Part shown: piece after piece, positions 1-7,670 of the stretch
Layout of the letters: every line of letters begins with the position of its first letter
Position numbering within the stretch: position 1 is the first letter of the stretch
DNA from: Opitutales bacterium
GTDB lineage: Bacteria > Verrucomicrobiota > Verrucomicrobiia > Opitutales > JAIRKQ01
Assembly: GCA_029059365.1 (NCBI GenBank)
Contig: JAIDVZ010000125.1
Span: 1-17,292, forward strand
Direction: 5' to 3'
Length of the DNA stretch: 17,292 bases
Program-made: the position numbers and the translations under genes
The notes under the pieces: generated by a model
What the model was told of the DNA's origin: nothing
Databases searched by the model: none
Seen by the model: the letters and a program-made list of their open reading frames with translations, nothing else

Positions 1-670
1 GATAATTTGTATAGCAACATATTCGCTCCGTTTCGCGGGTAACGCTCAAGCATTTTTGGATATTGTTAATCGCGAACTTGGTATATCAGTCAATATCATT
101 CCTGGCGAAAAAGAGGCACAATTAATCACGGATTCCGTGCGAGCAATCGAACAAGTAGATAAATTTTTTACTTTTGATATTGGAGGGGGCAGTATAGAAT
201 TTAGCGTTGTTGATAACAAATTAGTTGATTCTATAAGCAAAAATATCGGGATTATAAACCTCGCAACGTTGTTAAAAAAACAATCACATTCATCTGATAT
301 TCACATGTCTAATATGCTGGACGATGTAAGAGACATAGTCTCATCTAATCTTTCTGAATTACGAGAACGCCATGATTTGTCACAATATCCCCTAATTTGT
401 ACAGGTGGCTCACTGGTAATTGCTAATGAAATTTTGAAAGTTGGAAATGTTCTGAAATACGAAATTATTTTCGATTTTTTTGAAAAAATACACCCAATGA
501 CATACTCGGAACGAATACAATTTGGTATCCCTCCGGGTAAAATTGATGTATTTGATGTTGCCTTGGCAGTAACATTAGCGGTAATGGATATATCCGGCAA
601 ACGCGTCATCACGGTATCTAGAGCAGGTGTTCGTCACGGCGCCGCTATCAATCATCATCTATTTCTGTAA
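1..670 (+). CDS. Ppx/GppA-family phosphatase, 3' part (5' end outside window)
   Basis: The reading frame is open from the left edge (first full codon at base 2) to TAA at 668-670, so the start lies upstream; the TTG at 56 is internal. Residues before it (ATYSLRFAGNAQAFLDIV) match the conserved ATSALR-type segment of exopolyphosphatase / guanosine pentaphosphatase proteins. The frame then shows the GEKEA segment, the phosphate-binding FDIGGGSIEF loop of the actin-like ATPase fold, a second glycine-rich turn (CTGGS), and a C-terminal VSRAGVRHG segment matching the family's VS-x2-G-x-R-x-G. It ends after this core, with no C-terminal HD-type extension, like the short Ppx type. The family hydrolyses polyphosphate or pppGpp in the cytoplasm; which one cannot be told from sequence. 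rluD starts 3 bases after the stop, so the two are probably co-transcribed. Confidence 0.88.
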   Translation, partial: IICIATYSLRFAGNAQAFLDIVNRELGISVNIIPGEKEAQLITDSVRAIEQVDKFFTFDIGGGSIEFSVVDNKLVDSISKNIGIINLATLLKKQSHSSDIHMSNMLDDVRDIVSSNLSELRERHDLSQYPLICTGGSLVIANEILKVGNVLKYEIIFDFFEKIHPMTYSERIQFGIPPGKIDVFDVALAVTLAVMDISGKRVITVSRAGVRHGAAINHHLFL

Positions 671-673
671 TCA

Positions 674-1597
674 ATGCCAACAACGATATTAGTCCAAAAC
701 TTAGTCAAGCCGATGCGAGCGGACAAATTCCTAGCTTCGCAGTATGAATCAATTAGTAGGACACAGATTAAAAAAAATTTCGATGACGGTCGAATCCAAT
801 GTAACCATAAGATCATATCGCCAAAATATATGGTAAACAATGGCGATATACTGGAGTTTGAATCGCTACATGTACCAGAAATACACATAACTGCACATAA
901 GATGCCATTGAGCATATTATTTGAAGATGAACATATCATTGTTATCAATAAACCAGGCAATATGGTTGTACATCCAGGAAATGGCACAACCGCTCCCACA
1001 CTAGTGGAAGGTGTGTTAGCCCACTGTCAATTAAGCACAATCGGTGGCGATACTCGGCCAGGAGTTGTACACAGATTGGATAAAGATACAACGGGTGCGA
1101 TTATTTTCGCAAAATCTGATGAAGCATACTTAAAGCTCATTAAAATGTTCTCTGAACATAAAATCAGGAAGGAATATTTAGCAGTCGTATGCGGAATATT
1201 TGAATTACAAAGCGGTACAATCAACAAACCAGTTGGGCGACACAAAACTATAAAGATAAAAATGGACGTTCGACCTAACGGCCGACCAGCATTAACCGAT
1301 TGGAAGCTAGTCGAATCTTTTGGAAAAAATTTCTCATTATTGAATATCAATCTTCACACTGGACGTACCCATCAGATACGAGTACACCTATCGAGTATTG
1401 GGCACCCACTTTTGGGGGATACAACATACGGGTATCATGCAAATTTTTGTCCACAAATACAGGCCAAACACCCGTTTCTACACGCACATACTCTAAAATT
1501 TACCCATCCGATTACAAAACATGAAATACACGTATCTGCAGCGACCCCACAAGAGTTTCAAAGTGTATTACAAAAATTAAGAACATTGAATGAATAG
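674..1597 (+). CDS. rluD: RluA/RluD-family 23S rRNA pseudouridine synthase
   Basis: This 307-residue protein isomerises uridine to pseudouridine in RNA, most likely large-subunit rRNA. Residues about 12-62 form an S4 RNA-binding domain (MRADKFLA, then SRTQIKKNFDDGRI). The catalytic domain follows, with the INKPGNMVVHPG segment and the signature GVVHRLDKDTTG; the catalytic aspartate is D136 in HRLD. LHTGRTHQIRVHL and HPLLGDTTYG further on are also typical of RluA/C/D enzymes. The S4 domain plus this length favours RluD or RluC over the shorter RluA; the rRNA position modified is not certain. ATG at 674 lies 3 bases after the upstream stop, implying an operon with the Ppx/GppA gene. Confidence 0.93.
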   Translation: MPTTILVQNLVKPMRADKFLASQYESISRTQIKKNFDDGRIQCNHKIISPKYMVNNGDILEFESLHVPEIHITAHKMPLSILFEDEHIIVINKPGNMVVHPGNGTTAPTLVEGVLAHCQLSTIGGDTRPGVVHRLDKDTTGAIIFAKSDEAYLKLIKMFSEHKIRKEYLAVVCGIFELQSGTINKPVGRHKTIKIKMDVRPNGRPALTDWKLVESFGKNFSLLNINLHTGRTHQIRVHLSSIGHPLLGDTTYGYHANFCPQIQAKHPFLHAHTLKFTHPITKHEIHVSAATPQEFQSVLQKLRTLNE

Positions 1598-1846
1598 CAG
1601 CAAGCTTGGTAAAATTAAATTCACATAATAATCTCTGGTCCATCACGAGCGTTAGTAATTGCTCATAATTCAAAATAGGACATTTGTGCGGTTATCCAGC
1701 AGTCTGGTGTACAAAATTTTTCTTAATCTAAAATATTGACTACATAAAATTTGTTCTCTTAATGAGCCCCACTTGACCTGCATATAGCTGAGATTGTTTC
1801 ATTGTAGATGTGTGGTTTTATCAGCGATTGGGTCTTTTTTGGTAAC
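1598..1846. other. Non-coding stretch between rluD and tRNA-Phe
   Basis: These 249 bases hold no convincing gene on either strand and no clear terminator after rluD. Two TTGAC boxes lie near the tRNA, at 1736-1741 (TTGACT) and 1773-1778 (TTGACC). They are the only recognisable regulatory candidates. A possible 5-bp stem around 1650-1670 (GAGC...GCTC) is not followed by a T-run. Confidence 0.5.
1773..1802 (+). promoter_or_regulatory. Possible sigma70-type promoter for tRNA-Phe
   Basis: A -35-like TTGACC (1773-1778) is followed after 18 bases by TTTCAT (1797-1802), a weak -10. Transcription would begin near 1809, about 38 bases before the tRNA. The -35 box is good and the -10 poor, so this is a candidate only; TTGACT at 1736 is an alternative. 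Confidence 0.28.
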
Positions 1847-1922
<76 letters not shown>

Positions 1923-1951
1923 TCAGTTGCATTTACACGGTTATTGCACAT

Positions 1952-2428
1952 ATGAATATGAAAATTGGACTAGGATACGATATTCACAGAACATGTCCTG
2001 GCCGCGAATTGAAACTGTGTGGCATTGTAGTTCCCTGCGAATTCGGGCTAGAAGGACATTCTGACGCCGATGTTGTATTTCATGCCCTGAGCGATGCTAT
2101 ACTCGGAGCATTGGCATTACCCGATATTGGCACCTACTTCCCGGACAGTCTACAAGAAACCAAGGATATGGATTCTAAAAAGATCTTACTCTTCGCAAAA
2201 GGAGAAGCGTCTAAAATGGGGTTCAAAATAGGTAATATTGATATCGTCATAATTGCTGAATCTCCGAAGCTTAACGTGTTTTTCGACTCAATGAGAAAAA
2301 ATCTTGCTGAAATTTTAAAAATTTTGCCGACTAATGTTGGACTAAAGGCTAAAACGCATGAACAACTTGGCGATATTGGCCATAAACAGGCAATCGCAGC
2401 ATTTGCAAATGTATTGCTCACAGATTGA
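1952..2428 (+). CDS. ispF: 2-C-methyl-D-erythritol 2,4-cyclodiphosphate synthase
   Basis: IspF cyclises CDP-methylerythritol 2-phosphate, releasing CMP, in the cytoplasmic MEP pathway to isoprenoids; active sites form between subunits of a trimer. With ATG at 1952 the protein has 158 residues, normal for the family; the ATG at 1958 is equally possible. The N-terminus MKIGLGYDIHR carries the metal ligands D10 and H12, and H44 in SDADVVFHALSDAILGAL is the third. DIGTYFPD and KAKTHEQLGDIG follow. The usual C-terminal GRGEGIA is GHKQAIAA here, a departure in a normally conserved turn. The reading frame runs back through the tRNA to 1808, but that extension is rejected because family proteins begin at this point. 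No Shine-Dalgarno site is visible before either ATG. Confidence 0.93.
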   Translation: MNMKIGLGYDIHRTCPGRELKLCGIVVPCEFGLEGHSDADVVFHALSDAILGALALPDIGTYFPDSLQETKDMDSKKILLFAKGEASKMGFKIGNIDIVIIAESPKLNVFFDSMRKNLAEILKILPTNVGLKAKTHEQLGDIGHKQAIAAFANVLLTD

Positions 2429-2474
2429 TGAATATTTTTGTTTCTTTATTGAGCGGCATTCTTAATGAGAAGAT

Positions 2475-3383
2475 ATGCTCGGATTTTTCAAAAAATTTTC
2501 CAATTCTACTGCAAAATCGACTAAAAAATTGTTCAAAAATTTTAGCGAATTATTCTCATCATCTAAGCTAGATGAATCGGTCATCAATGATATTGAAAGA
2601 GCATTATTTAGCGCAGATTTCGGTGTAAAAACAACACAAGATATCATCAATTCTCTCAAAGCAATTTATAAAAAAGATAAATCCCTGAGCACAGATTTGG
2701 CGATAGAAACGACAAGAAATATTATAAAAAATACCTTACAGGGGGCCGAGGCTAACATCCCACAAAAAGATGATACAACACAGATCATTTGCTTGATCGG
2801 CGTGAATGGGTCCGGTAAAACCACAACCGCTGCTAAACTTGCACATTATTACAATAAACATGGAGCATCGGTTATGTTTGCAGCATGTGATACCTTCAGG
2901 GCAGCAGCAAACGAGCAAATAAAAATATGGGCAGAACGTATCGGAATCGATATTGTGAACGGCCAGCCTGGTAGCGATGCTGCGGCTGTCGCGTATGATG
3001 CTTATCAATCCGCGTGTGCAAAAAAACGTGACTTTTTGATTATCGATACAGCTGGCAGATTACACGTGAAGGATAACCTGATGAATGAGTTGAAAAAAAT
3101 TTCCAAAACTCTCTCAAAAATTAACCCGGATATACAGCTAAACAATTGGTTAGTGCTGGATGGTAATATCGGAAATAATTCGCTTGAAGTTGCTAAGACA
3201 TTTAATGACGCGATTGGTATACATGGCATCATCGTGACTAAACTGGATGGTAGCAGTCGTGGAGGGATAATAATCAGCATATACCGAGAATTGCACATTC
3301 CAATATTATTTGTCGGCACTGGTGAGCAGCTTGATGATTTGACAAAATTTTCGGTCGAAAAGTACATCGATTCGCTTTTTTGA
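2475..3383 (+). CDS. ftsY: Signal recognition particle receptor FtsY
   Basis: FtsY is the SRP receptor GTPase that delivers ribosome-nascent chain complexes to the translocon at the inner membrane. At 302 residues this is a compact form: an amphipathic, Phe/Lys-rich N-terminus (MLGFFKKFSNS) replaces the long acidic A domain of E. coli FtsY. A four-helix N domain leads into the G domain. GVNGSGKTTT (109-118) is the P-loop, followed by DTFRAAANEQIKIWAER, DTAGRLH and TKLDGSSRGG (255-264); the end, GTGEQLDDL...F, is typical of FtsY rather than Ffh. Two conserved spots depart from consensus: the usual DATTGQN reads DGNIGNN (229-235), and the Lys of (A/S)KGG is Arg262. A weak GAGAAG lies just before ATG 2475. 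ispF ends 46 bases upstream. Confidence 0.94.
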   Translation: MLGFFKKFSNSTAKSTKKLFKNFSELFSSSKLDESVINDIERALFSADFGVKTTQDIINSLKAIYKKDKSLSTDLAIETTRNIIKNTLQGAEANIPQKDDTTQIICLIGVNGSGKTTTAAKLAHYYNKHGASVMFAACDTFRAAANEQIKIWAERIGIDIVNGQPGSDAAAVAYDAYQSACAKKRDFLIIDTAGRLHVKDNLMNELKKISKTLSKINPDIQLNNWLVLDGNIGNNSLEVAKTFNDAIGIHGIIVTKLDGSSRGGIIISIYRELHIPILFVGTGEQLDDLTKFSVEKYIDSLF

Positions 3384-3437
3384 AAAAATCTTATTACGGG
3401 ATTGCCCTTCCAGGAAATCTTCTTTAATTGCGTGCCC

Positions 3438-4259
3438 ATGAAATCTAACGAAATTAGTGTGGAAGATGCCAGTAAGATTTACTTACTCCCGAGCTTCTTC
3501 ACAGCTGCGAACCTATTTTTTGGTTTTTTAGCAATAATACGGTGTATCCAGGCTCGATACTGCACGATTTCCGAAGTAATATCCGCGGAATTTTATACCC
3601 AGGCTGTTTGGTTTGTTTTATTATCCGGTGTTTGTGATTCTCTTGATGGACGAATCGCGCGATTAGGCGGTCGAGAATCGCTGTTCGGAAAAGAATTTGA
3701 TTCAATAGCGGATGCTGTATCGTTCGGGGTAGCACCTGCGTTATTGGTCTTTTTCATGATCCTTTCCCCAACCGAACAATTCCCATTTTTCAGACAAGTC
3801 GGTTGGATAATCGGTTTTATTTATTTACTATGTGCCAGCGTCAGGTTGGCTAGGTTTAACGTAATTACTCATCCCCTATTACCAAAATCTGAACAAGATA
3901 AGAATAATTACGATTTTTTGGGACTACCTGTGCCAGCAGCAGCCGGAGTGATAGTCTCGTTAGTGTTGGTCTTAAATCGGTATGATTTACGGTCGTTGTC
4001 CCTACTTTTACCGCCACTCATGCTGCTTATTGCATGGCTGATGGTGAGTAACATTCGATACCCAAGCTTCAAAAAAGTTGACTGGAATACACAAGCTAAG
4101 CTCCGGACCTTTATTTCCAGCATCGTCATCATCGCCCTGATTTCATTAGTGGAAGATCTGGCATTAGCGGTGATTTTTCTGAGTTATGTTTTTTATGGAA
4201 TTTTTAGGCACATCGCACAGAATAAAAAAATGAAACGGCCAAAATGTCAACGCTCCTAA
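3438..4259 (+). CDS. pssA: CDP-diacylglycerol-serine O-phosphatidyltransferase
   Basis: This integral membrane enzyme joins CDP-diacylglycerol and serine to give phosphatidylserine, the precursor of phosphatidylethanolamine. The CDP-alcohol phosphotransferase signature D-G-x2-A-R-x8-G-x3-D-x3-D is intact: D70, G71, A74, R75, G84, D88 and D92 (numbered from ATG 3438). Several hydrophobic segments surround it (IYLLPSFFTAANLFFGFLAII, the WFVLLSGVCDSL region and at least four further on). Length is 273 residues. The frame could also start at TTG 3402 or GTG 3432; ATG was preferred, but no good Shine-Dalgarno site settles it. The 3' end overlaps prmC by 16 bases, so the two are translationally linked. 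Phosphatidylglycerophosphate synthase shares the fold, but the layout and size fit the PssA branch. Confidence 0.88.
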   Translation: MKSNEISVEDASKIYLLPSFFTAANLFFGFLAIIRCIQARYCTISEVISAEFYTQAVWFVLLSGVCDSLDGRIARLGGRESLFGKEFDSIADAVSFGVAPALLVFFMILSPTEQFPFFRQVGWIIGFIYLLCASVRLARFNVITHPLLPKSEQDKNNYDFLGLPVPAAAGVIVSLVLVLNRYDLRSLSLLLPPLMLLIAWLMVSNIRYPSFKKVDWNTQAKLRTFISSIVIIALISLVEDLALAVIFLSYVFYGIFRHIAQNKKMKRPKCQRS

Positions 4260-5101
4260 CGATATTAAAGCAGGCTGAACAATTTTTAAAACAGAAAGGA
4301 ATAACAAATGCCCTTTTCAACGCCGAAGTGTTGTTTTCATGCGCCCTCGGATGTGATCGTATAGATCTGTACCTTCGTCATAATTCCGCCCTTAAAGAAG
4401 AACAATTAAAGGTTATACGTGCCCTGCTCACACGTCGCGCACACCGTGAACCTTTGCAGTACATCGTTGGAGAGTGGCCTTTTTATGAACTGATTTTATC
4501 CCTAGATCATCGGGTATTGATCCCACGTCCAGAAACGGAATTTATGGTGGAGTGGGCCATAAAATATTTCCGTGAAAAACGGTTTTACAACCCACAGGTA
4601 CTCGATTTGGGAACGGGCAGTGGAGCAATTGCGCTATCTATCGCTAAGGAATTTCCACGCTCAAAGGTGATTGCAGCAGATAAAAGTCCCGATGCGTTAC
4701 AATTAGCTAGTGAAAACGCAAAAAGAAATAAATTACGCAATATAACTTTTGTCCAATCTACCTGGTATTCAAGCATTAATGGCACATTTGATTTAATTAT
4801 TTCTAACCCACCATACCTAAGTGAAAATGAATGGCAAAATGTGGAACCAGAAATCAAAAATTTCGAGCCAAAAATTGCATTAGTTGCTGATAATGAAGGC
4901 ATAGCAGATTTAACCGAGATCATCAAAGGAGCTCCAAAATTTTTGAAACCCGACGGTATATTGCTCCTAGAAACTGGGCAATCCCAACATGACAATTTAT
5001 TAAAATTTGCCAATGAAAATTTCGATGTCTCGAAATCACAAAAAGATCAATTCGGTAAGGATCGGTTTTTGATTTTTCAGCAACCTATTAGCGATTTATA
5101 A
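4244..5101 (+). CDS. prmC: Peptide chain release factor N5-glutamine methyltransferase
   Basis: PrmC (HemK) methylates the glutamine of the GGQ motif in release factors RF1 and RF2, using S-adenosylmethionine. The 285-residue length is normal. The N-terminal helical release-factor-binding domain contains RREPLQYIVGEWPFY-like sequence (HREPLQYIVGEWPFYEL), then RVLIPRPETEFMVEW. The SAM-binding motif LDLGTGSG lies at 120-127. The catalytic NPPY, which holds the glutamine side chain, lies at 188-191 (SNPPYLSENEW). ATG 4244 lies inside the end of pssA (16-base overlap), and the protein is the last of the + strand run. Its final leucine codon and stop overlap the tail of the convergent deaminase gene. 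Confidence 0.94.
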   Translation: MSTLLTILKQAEQFLKQKGITNALFNAEVLFSCALGCDRIDLYLRHNSALKEEQLKVIRALLTRRAHREPLQYIVGEWPFYELILSLDHRVLIPRPETEFMVEWAIKYFREKRFYNPQVLDLGTGSGAIALSIAKEFPRSKVIAADKSPDALQLASENAKRNKLRNITFVQSTWYSSINGTFDLIISNPPYLSENEWQNVEPEIKNFEPKIALVADNEGIADLTEIIKGAPKFLKPDGILLLETGQSQHDNLLKFANENFDVSKSQKDQFGKDRFLIFQQPISDL

Positions 5102-5566
5102 TTTTCTGATCGGCACATTCCACTCGATAAGCAACTCATCAACCAATGAATCATTGTTATAATCGAAATGGTACTTAATCTCCTTTATCCCCGCAGATAC
5201 CAATATCTTAGCGCACTGCAAACATGGATAATGGGTGATATATGCCGTGGCTCCCAACACACTTATCCCGCGTTTAGCAGCATCCGTGATAGCGTTCTGC
5301 TCAGCATGTATCGTCGCCTGCTCGTGATTATCGCGTATACGAGAATGATGAGGAGCACCCGCTACAAAACCGTTATATCCAGCAGCTATTACACGATATC
5401 GGCACTCACCATTTGATACGAGTACACATCCAACATGCAGACGTCCACAATTTGAACGGGACGAGATCAATAACGCCGTAGCCATAAAATAATCATCCCA
5501 GTTAGGACGGTATTCACCCAATGCTCCGACAATATCAGCAACTTGATCCGTAAGTAGTAAATCCAT
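5096..5566 (-). CDS. Cytidine/dCMP deaminase family protein (ComEB-like)
   Basis: This zinc enzyme of the CMP/dCMP deaminase family most likely converts dCMP to dUMP for thymidylate synthesis. The zinc-site motifs are HAEQNAI (H87 ligand, E89 proton shuttle) and PCLQC (114-118, ligands C115 and C118). NWDDYFMATALLISSRS near the N-terminus, RVIAAGYNG and the GAPHHS segment are typical of dCMP deaminases. Length is 156 residues. The frame is open up to 5638, but ATG at 5566 was chosen. It has a good GAGGGA ribosome-binding site (5570-5575) that overlaps the stop of the upstream gene, and family proteins begin here. It is the last gene of the dnaN operon. A related tRNA or nucleoside deaminase is possible but less likely. 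Confidence 0.87.
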   Translation of the reverse strand: MDLLLTDQVADIVGALGEYRPNWDDYFMATALLISSRSNCGRLHVGCVLVSNGECRYRVIAAGYNGFVAGAPHHSRIRDNHEQATIHAEQNAITDAAKRGISVLGATAYITHYPCLQCAKILVSAGIKEIKYHFDYNNDSLVDELLIEWNVPIRKL

Positions 5567-5576
5567 ATTTCCCTCA
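5564..5576 (-). promoter_or_regulatory. Ribosome-binding site fused to upstream stop codon
   Basis: On the minus strand the stop TGA of the methyltransferase gene runs straight into GAGGGA, then AAT and the ATG of the deaminase gene. The Shine-Dalgarno site thus includes part of the stop codon. This fixes the deaminase start at 5566 and implies translational coupling. Confidence 0.8.
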
Positions 5577-6389
5577 AATTTGTGTAGCCTGATAACGCTG
5601 TCGAACTGCTTCATACAACACGACAACCGCAGCATCATTTACATTCAAAGAATCCGAGAGACCACGCTGTGGAATCGCCATCGTTTGTACATCATCACCT
5701 GATAACCAACAGTCCGGCAATCCATCATGCTCGGAACCAACAATAACCGCAGATGGACGATTCATATTAATCTCCCAGTAAAGGGTGCTTGATTTCGGTG
5801 TAGTGGCTAGTACGGCTAATCCGTGTTTCAACAAAAAATCACGCGCTTCAGCTCGGTCTGCCGTAAAAATTGGCAATGAAAACAATGCCCCTTGCGACGC
5901 TCGAACAACATTATGATTAAAAATATCTGTCACCGAGCTACAAACAATCATAGCATCTACTCCTGCTGATTCTGCAGAACGAATGAGCGCTCCTAAATTT
6001 CCAGGTTTTTCAATACCATCGACAACCAATAATAACGGATTTTTCGGTGGAATAAAATCGTCCAATCTCGTCTCCCAAATATGACAAATTCCCAAAATAC
6101 CATCACACCTTTCTCGAATACTGATCTTTTCAAAAACATCTGCAGTCAATTCGAATGATGGGATGTGCAACATTTGTGCCCGTTCAACTAATTTCTCGAA
6201 TTCCTGATTTTTAAAAAATTTTGGACAAAAAAGAAAAAATTCACTTTCGATTTCGCTATCTAAAGCACGTGTAAGTTCCCGAAATCCTTCAACGATAAAC
6301 ATCCCCGTACGTTTACGTTTAGCGCGATCGCGCAGTTTGATGAAAAACTTTATTTTGGGATTTTGTTTACTGGTGATTTTTTCAATCAT
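5574..6389 (-). CDS. TrmH/SpoU-family RNA 2'-O-methyltransferase
   Basis: A 271-residue SPOUT-class enzyme that methylates ribose 2'-OH groups in rRNA or tRNA. An N-terminal substrate-binding domain (MIEKITSKQNPKIKFFIKL, then GMFIVEGFREL, as in RlmB/TsnR-like proteins) precedes the knotted SAM-binding domain. All three SpoU motifs are visible: GNLGALIR (130-137), VGSEHDGLP (E220) and a C-terminal SLNVNDAAVVVLYEA. The N-terminal domain suggests rRNA as substrate; the target base is not known. ATG at 6389 was chosen because it forms a 4-base ATGA overlap with the waaA stop; the longer frame to 6440 lies inside waaA. The deaminase follows 7 bases after its stop. Confidence 0.9.
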   Translation of the reverse strand: MIEKITSKQNPKIKFFIKLRDRAKRKRTGMFIVEGFRELTRALDSEIESEFFLFCPKFFKNQEFEKLVERAQMLHIPSFELTADVFEKISIRERCDGILGICHIWETRLDDFIPPKNPLLLVVDGIEKPGNLGALIRSAESAGVDAMIVCSSVTDIFNHNVVRASQGALFSLPIFTADRAEARDFLLKHGLAVLATTPKSSTLYWEINMNRPSAVIVGSEHDGLPDCWLSGDDVQTMAIPQRGLSDSLNVNDAAVVVLYEAVRQRYQATQI

Positions 6390-7669
6390 CTGAACAAATA
6401 CTCGGTGATAATTTTGTACGTCAACTCCGAAGCTCCACAATTACCAGCATACCAGGTCCTTAATAATTGTGCTTGTTGTGCACGCTTCTGAGGATTATTG
6501 GCGAGGGTGGCAATAGCCTGAACGGCCTGGGTTGCGTCATAAACTTTTGTTGCTCCACCCAACACTTCAAGCGACTGACAAATGGAAGCAAAGTTGCTCA
6601 TCCTATTGCCATACACGATCGGGATCCCATATGCAGCAGCATCTATCGGGGACTGTCCACCATTGTTCTTCAGCAAACTCTTACCAATAAACGCAATATC
6701 GGACAAACTGGTTAGTTGCGCCAATTCGCCTGTCGTATCTGCCAAACAAATATCTACTCTCCGTTTTGCAACCCCCAACGACCGTTGATGCCATAAAAAA
6801 CTCGTTCTTCGCAAAAGGCCCATTATCTCTTCTCTTCTTTCTGCATGCCTAGGAACAAGGACCAGATACCACTTTTCAGCAGAAGATTTTCTCAACATAC
6901 GTAAACAACGTATAAGCATATCCTCTTCGCCTGGCCAGGTCGAGGACCCCAAAATAATTTTTGCATCTTCAGGAAAACCAAGCTCATTTTTTAAACGCGA
7001 TTTGTCTTCTGCTGTAACCACTGGGACATCCACATCAAATTTCAAATTGCCAACAAACTGCAATTTTTGCCGAGGAACACCGATATTTACAAATCGTTTG
7101 AGATTTTCTTCACTACAAACCCCAATTTTGTCCACATGTTTGAACAACCAATGCGCCACACCTTCATACTTCAAATATCGATCATACGTCTTGTCCGATA
7201 ATCTAGCATTGACCAAGAACACTGGCACATTGCATAATTTCGCTTGGTACAAGTGCTCGGGCCATAATTCGCCCTCCATTAAAATGACAACATTTGGGCT
7301 TATTCGCTTCCACGCTAAACGGCTAAATAACCAAAAATCCCAAGGAAATAAACCAACAAAAGCGACGACTTTGCTATATAATTTCTTTGCTAAAGTGTAG
7401 CCCGTACTTGAAGTAGTGGTCAAAAATATCTCGTATCGATCATCTTTTTTGAAAAATTCCAGCAGTTTTGATAATGCTTTTACCTCTCCAACGCTAACTG
7501 CTTGTATCCAAACACGCTTCTTGGTGGGTTTTCCAAATTTTGGCAAAAAACCAAAGCGATACTTGATATCCGTCAAATAACCCCCGCGCTTCCACATACG
7601 GTAACCGTAGTATGGCAGCATAGCAAAAAAGACCGGTAAAAAAAGAATACGGTACAAAAAAATCAGCAT
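6386..7669 (-). CDS. waaA: 3-deoxy-D-manno-octulosonic acid (Kdo) transferase
   Basis: WaaA (KdtA) transfers Kdo from CMP-Kdo to lipid A precursor at the inner face of the inner membrane; its presence marks a Gram-negative cell that makes lipopolysaccharide. Length is 427 residues, normal for glycosyltransferase family 30. The N-terminus is a membrane anchor (LIFLYRILFLPVFFAMLPYYGYR written in part). VSVGEVKAL holds the catalytic-type glutamate E62, and MEGELWPE and VNARLSD follow. The C-terminal nucleotide-binding domain has GSTWPGEE and GGQSPIDAAAYGIPIVYG. The frame could start at TTG 7678, but ATG 7669 has a GAGGA site 9 bases before it and lies one base after the dnaN stop. How many Kdo residues it adds cannot be told. 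Confidence 0.93.
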   Translation of the reverse strand: MLIFLYRILFLPVFFAMLPYYGYRMWKRGGYLTDIKYRFGFLPKFGKPTKKRVWIQAVSVGEVKALSKLLEFFKKDDRYEIFLTTTSSTGYTLAKKLYSKVVAFVGLFPWDFWLFSRLAWKRISPNVVILMEGELWPEHLYQAKLCNVPVFLVNARLSDKTYDRYLKYEGVAHWLFKHVDKIGVCSEENLKRFVNIGVPRQKLQFVGNLKFDVDVPVVTAEDKSRLKNELGFPEDAKIILGSSTWPGEEDMLIRCLRMLRKSSAEKWYLVLVPRHAERREEIMGLLRRTSFLWHQRSLGVAKRRVDICLADTTGELAQLTSLSDIAFIGKSLLKNNGGQSPIDAAAYGIPIVYGNRMSNFASICQSLEVLGGATKVYDATQAVQAIATLANNPQKRAQQAQLLRTWYAGNCGASELTYKIITEYLFR

Positions 7670-7670
7670 A

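Noticed and set aside
1650..1670. A GAGC...GCTC stem as a terminator of rluD
   Set aside because: The stem is about 5 bp including a G-T pair, the loop is large, and no T-run follows.
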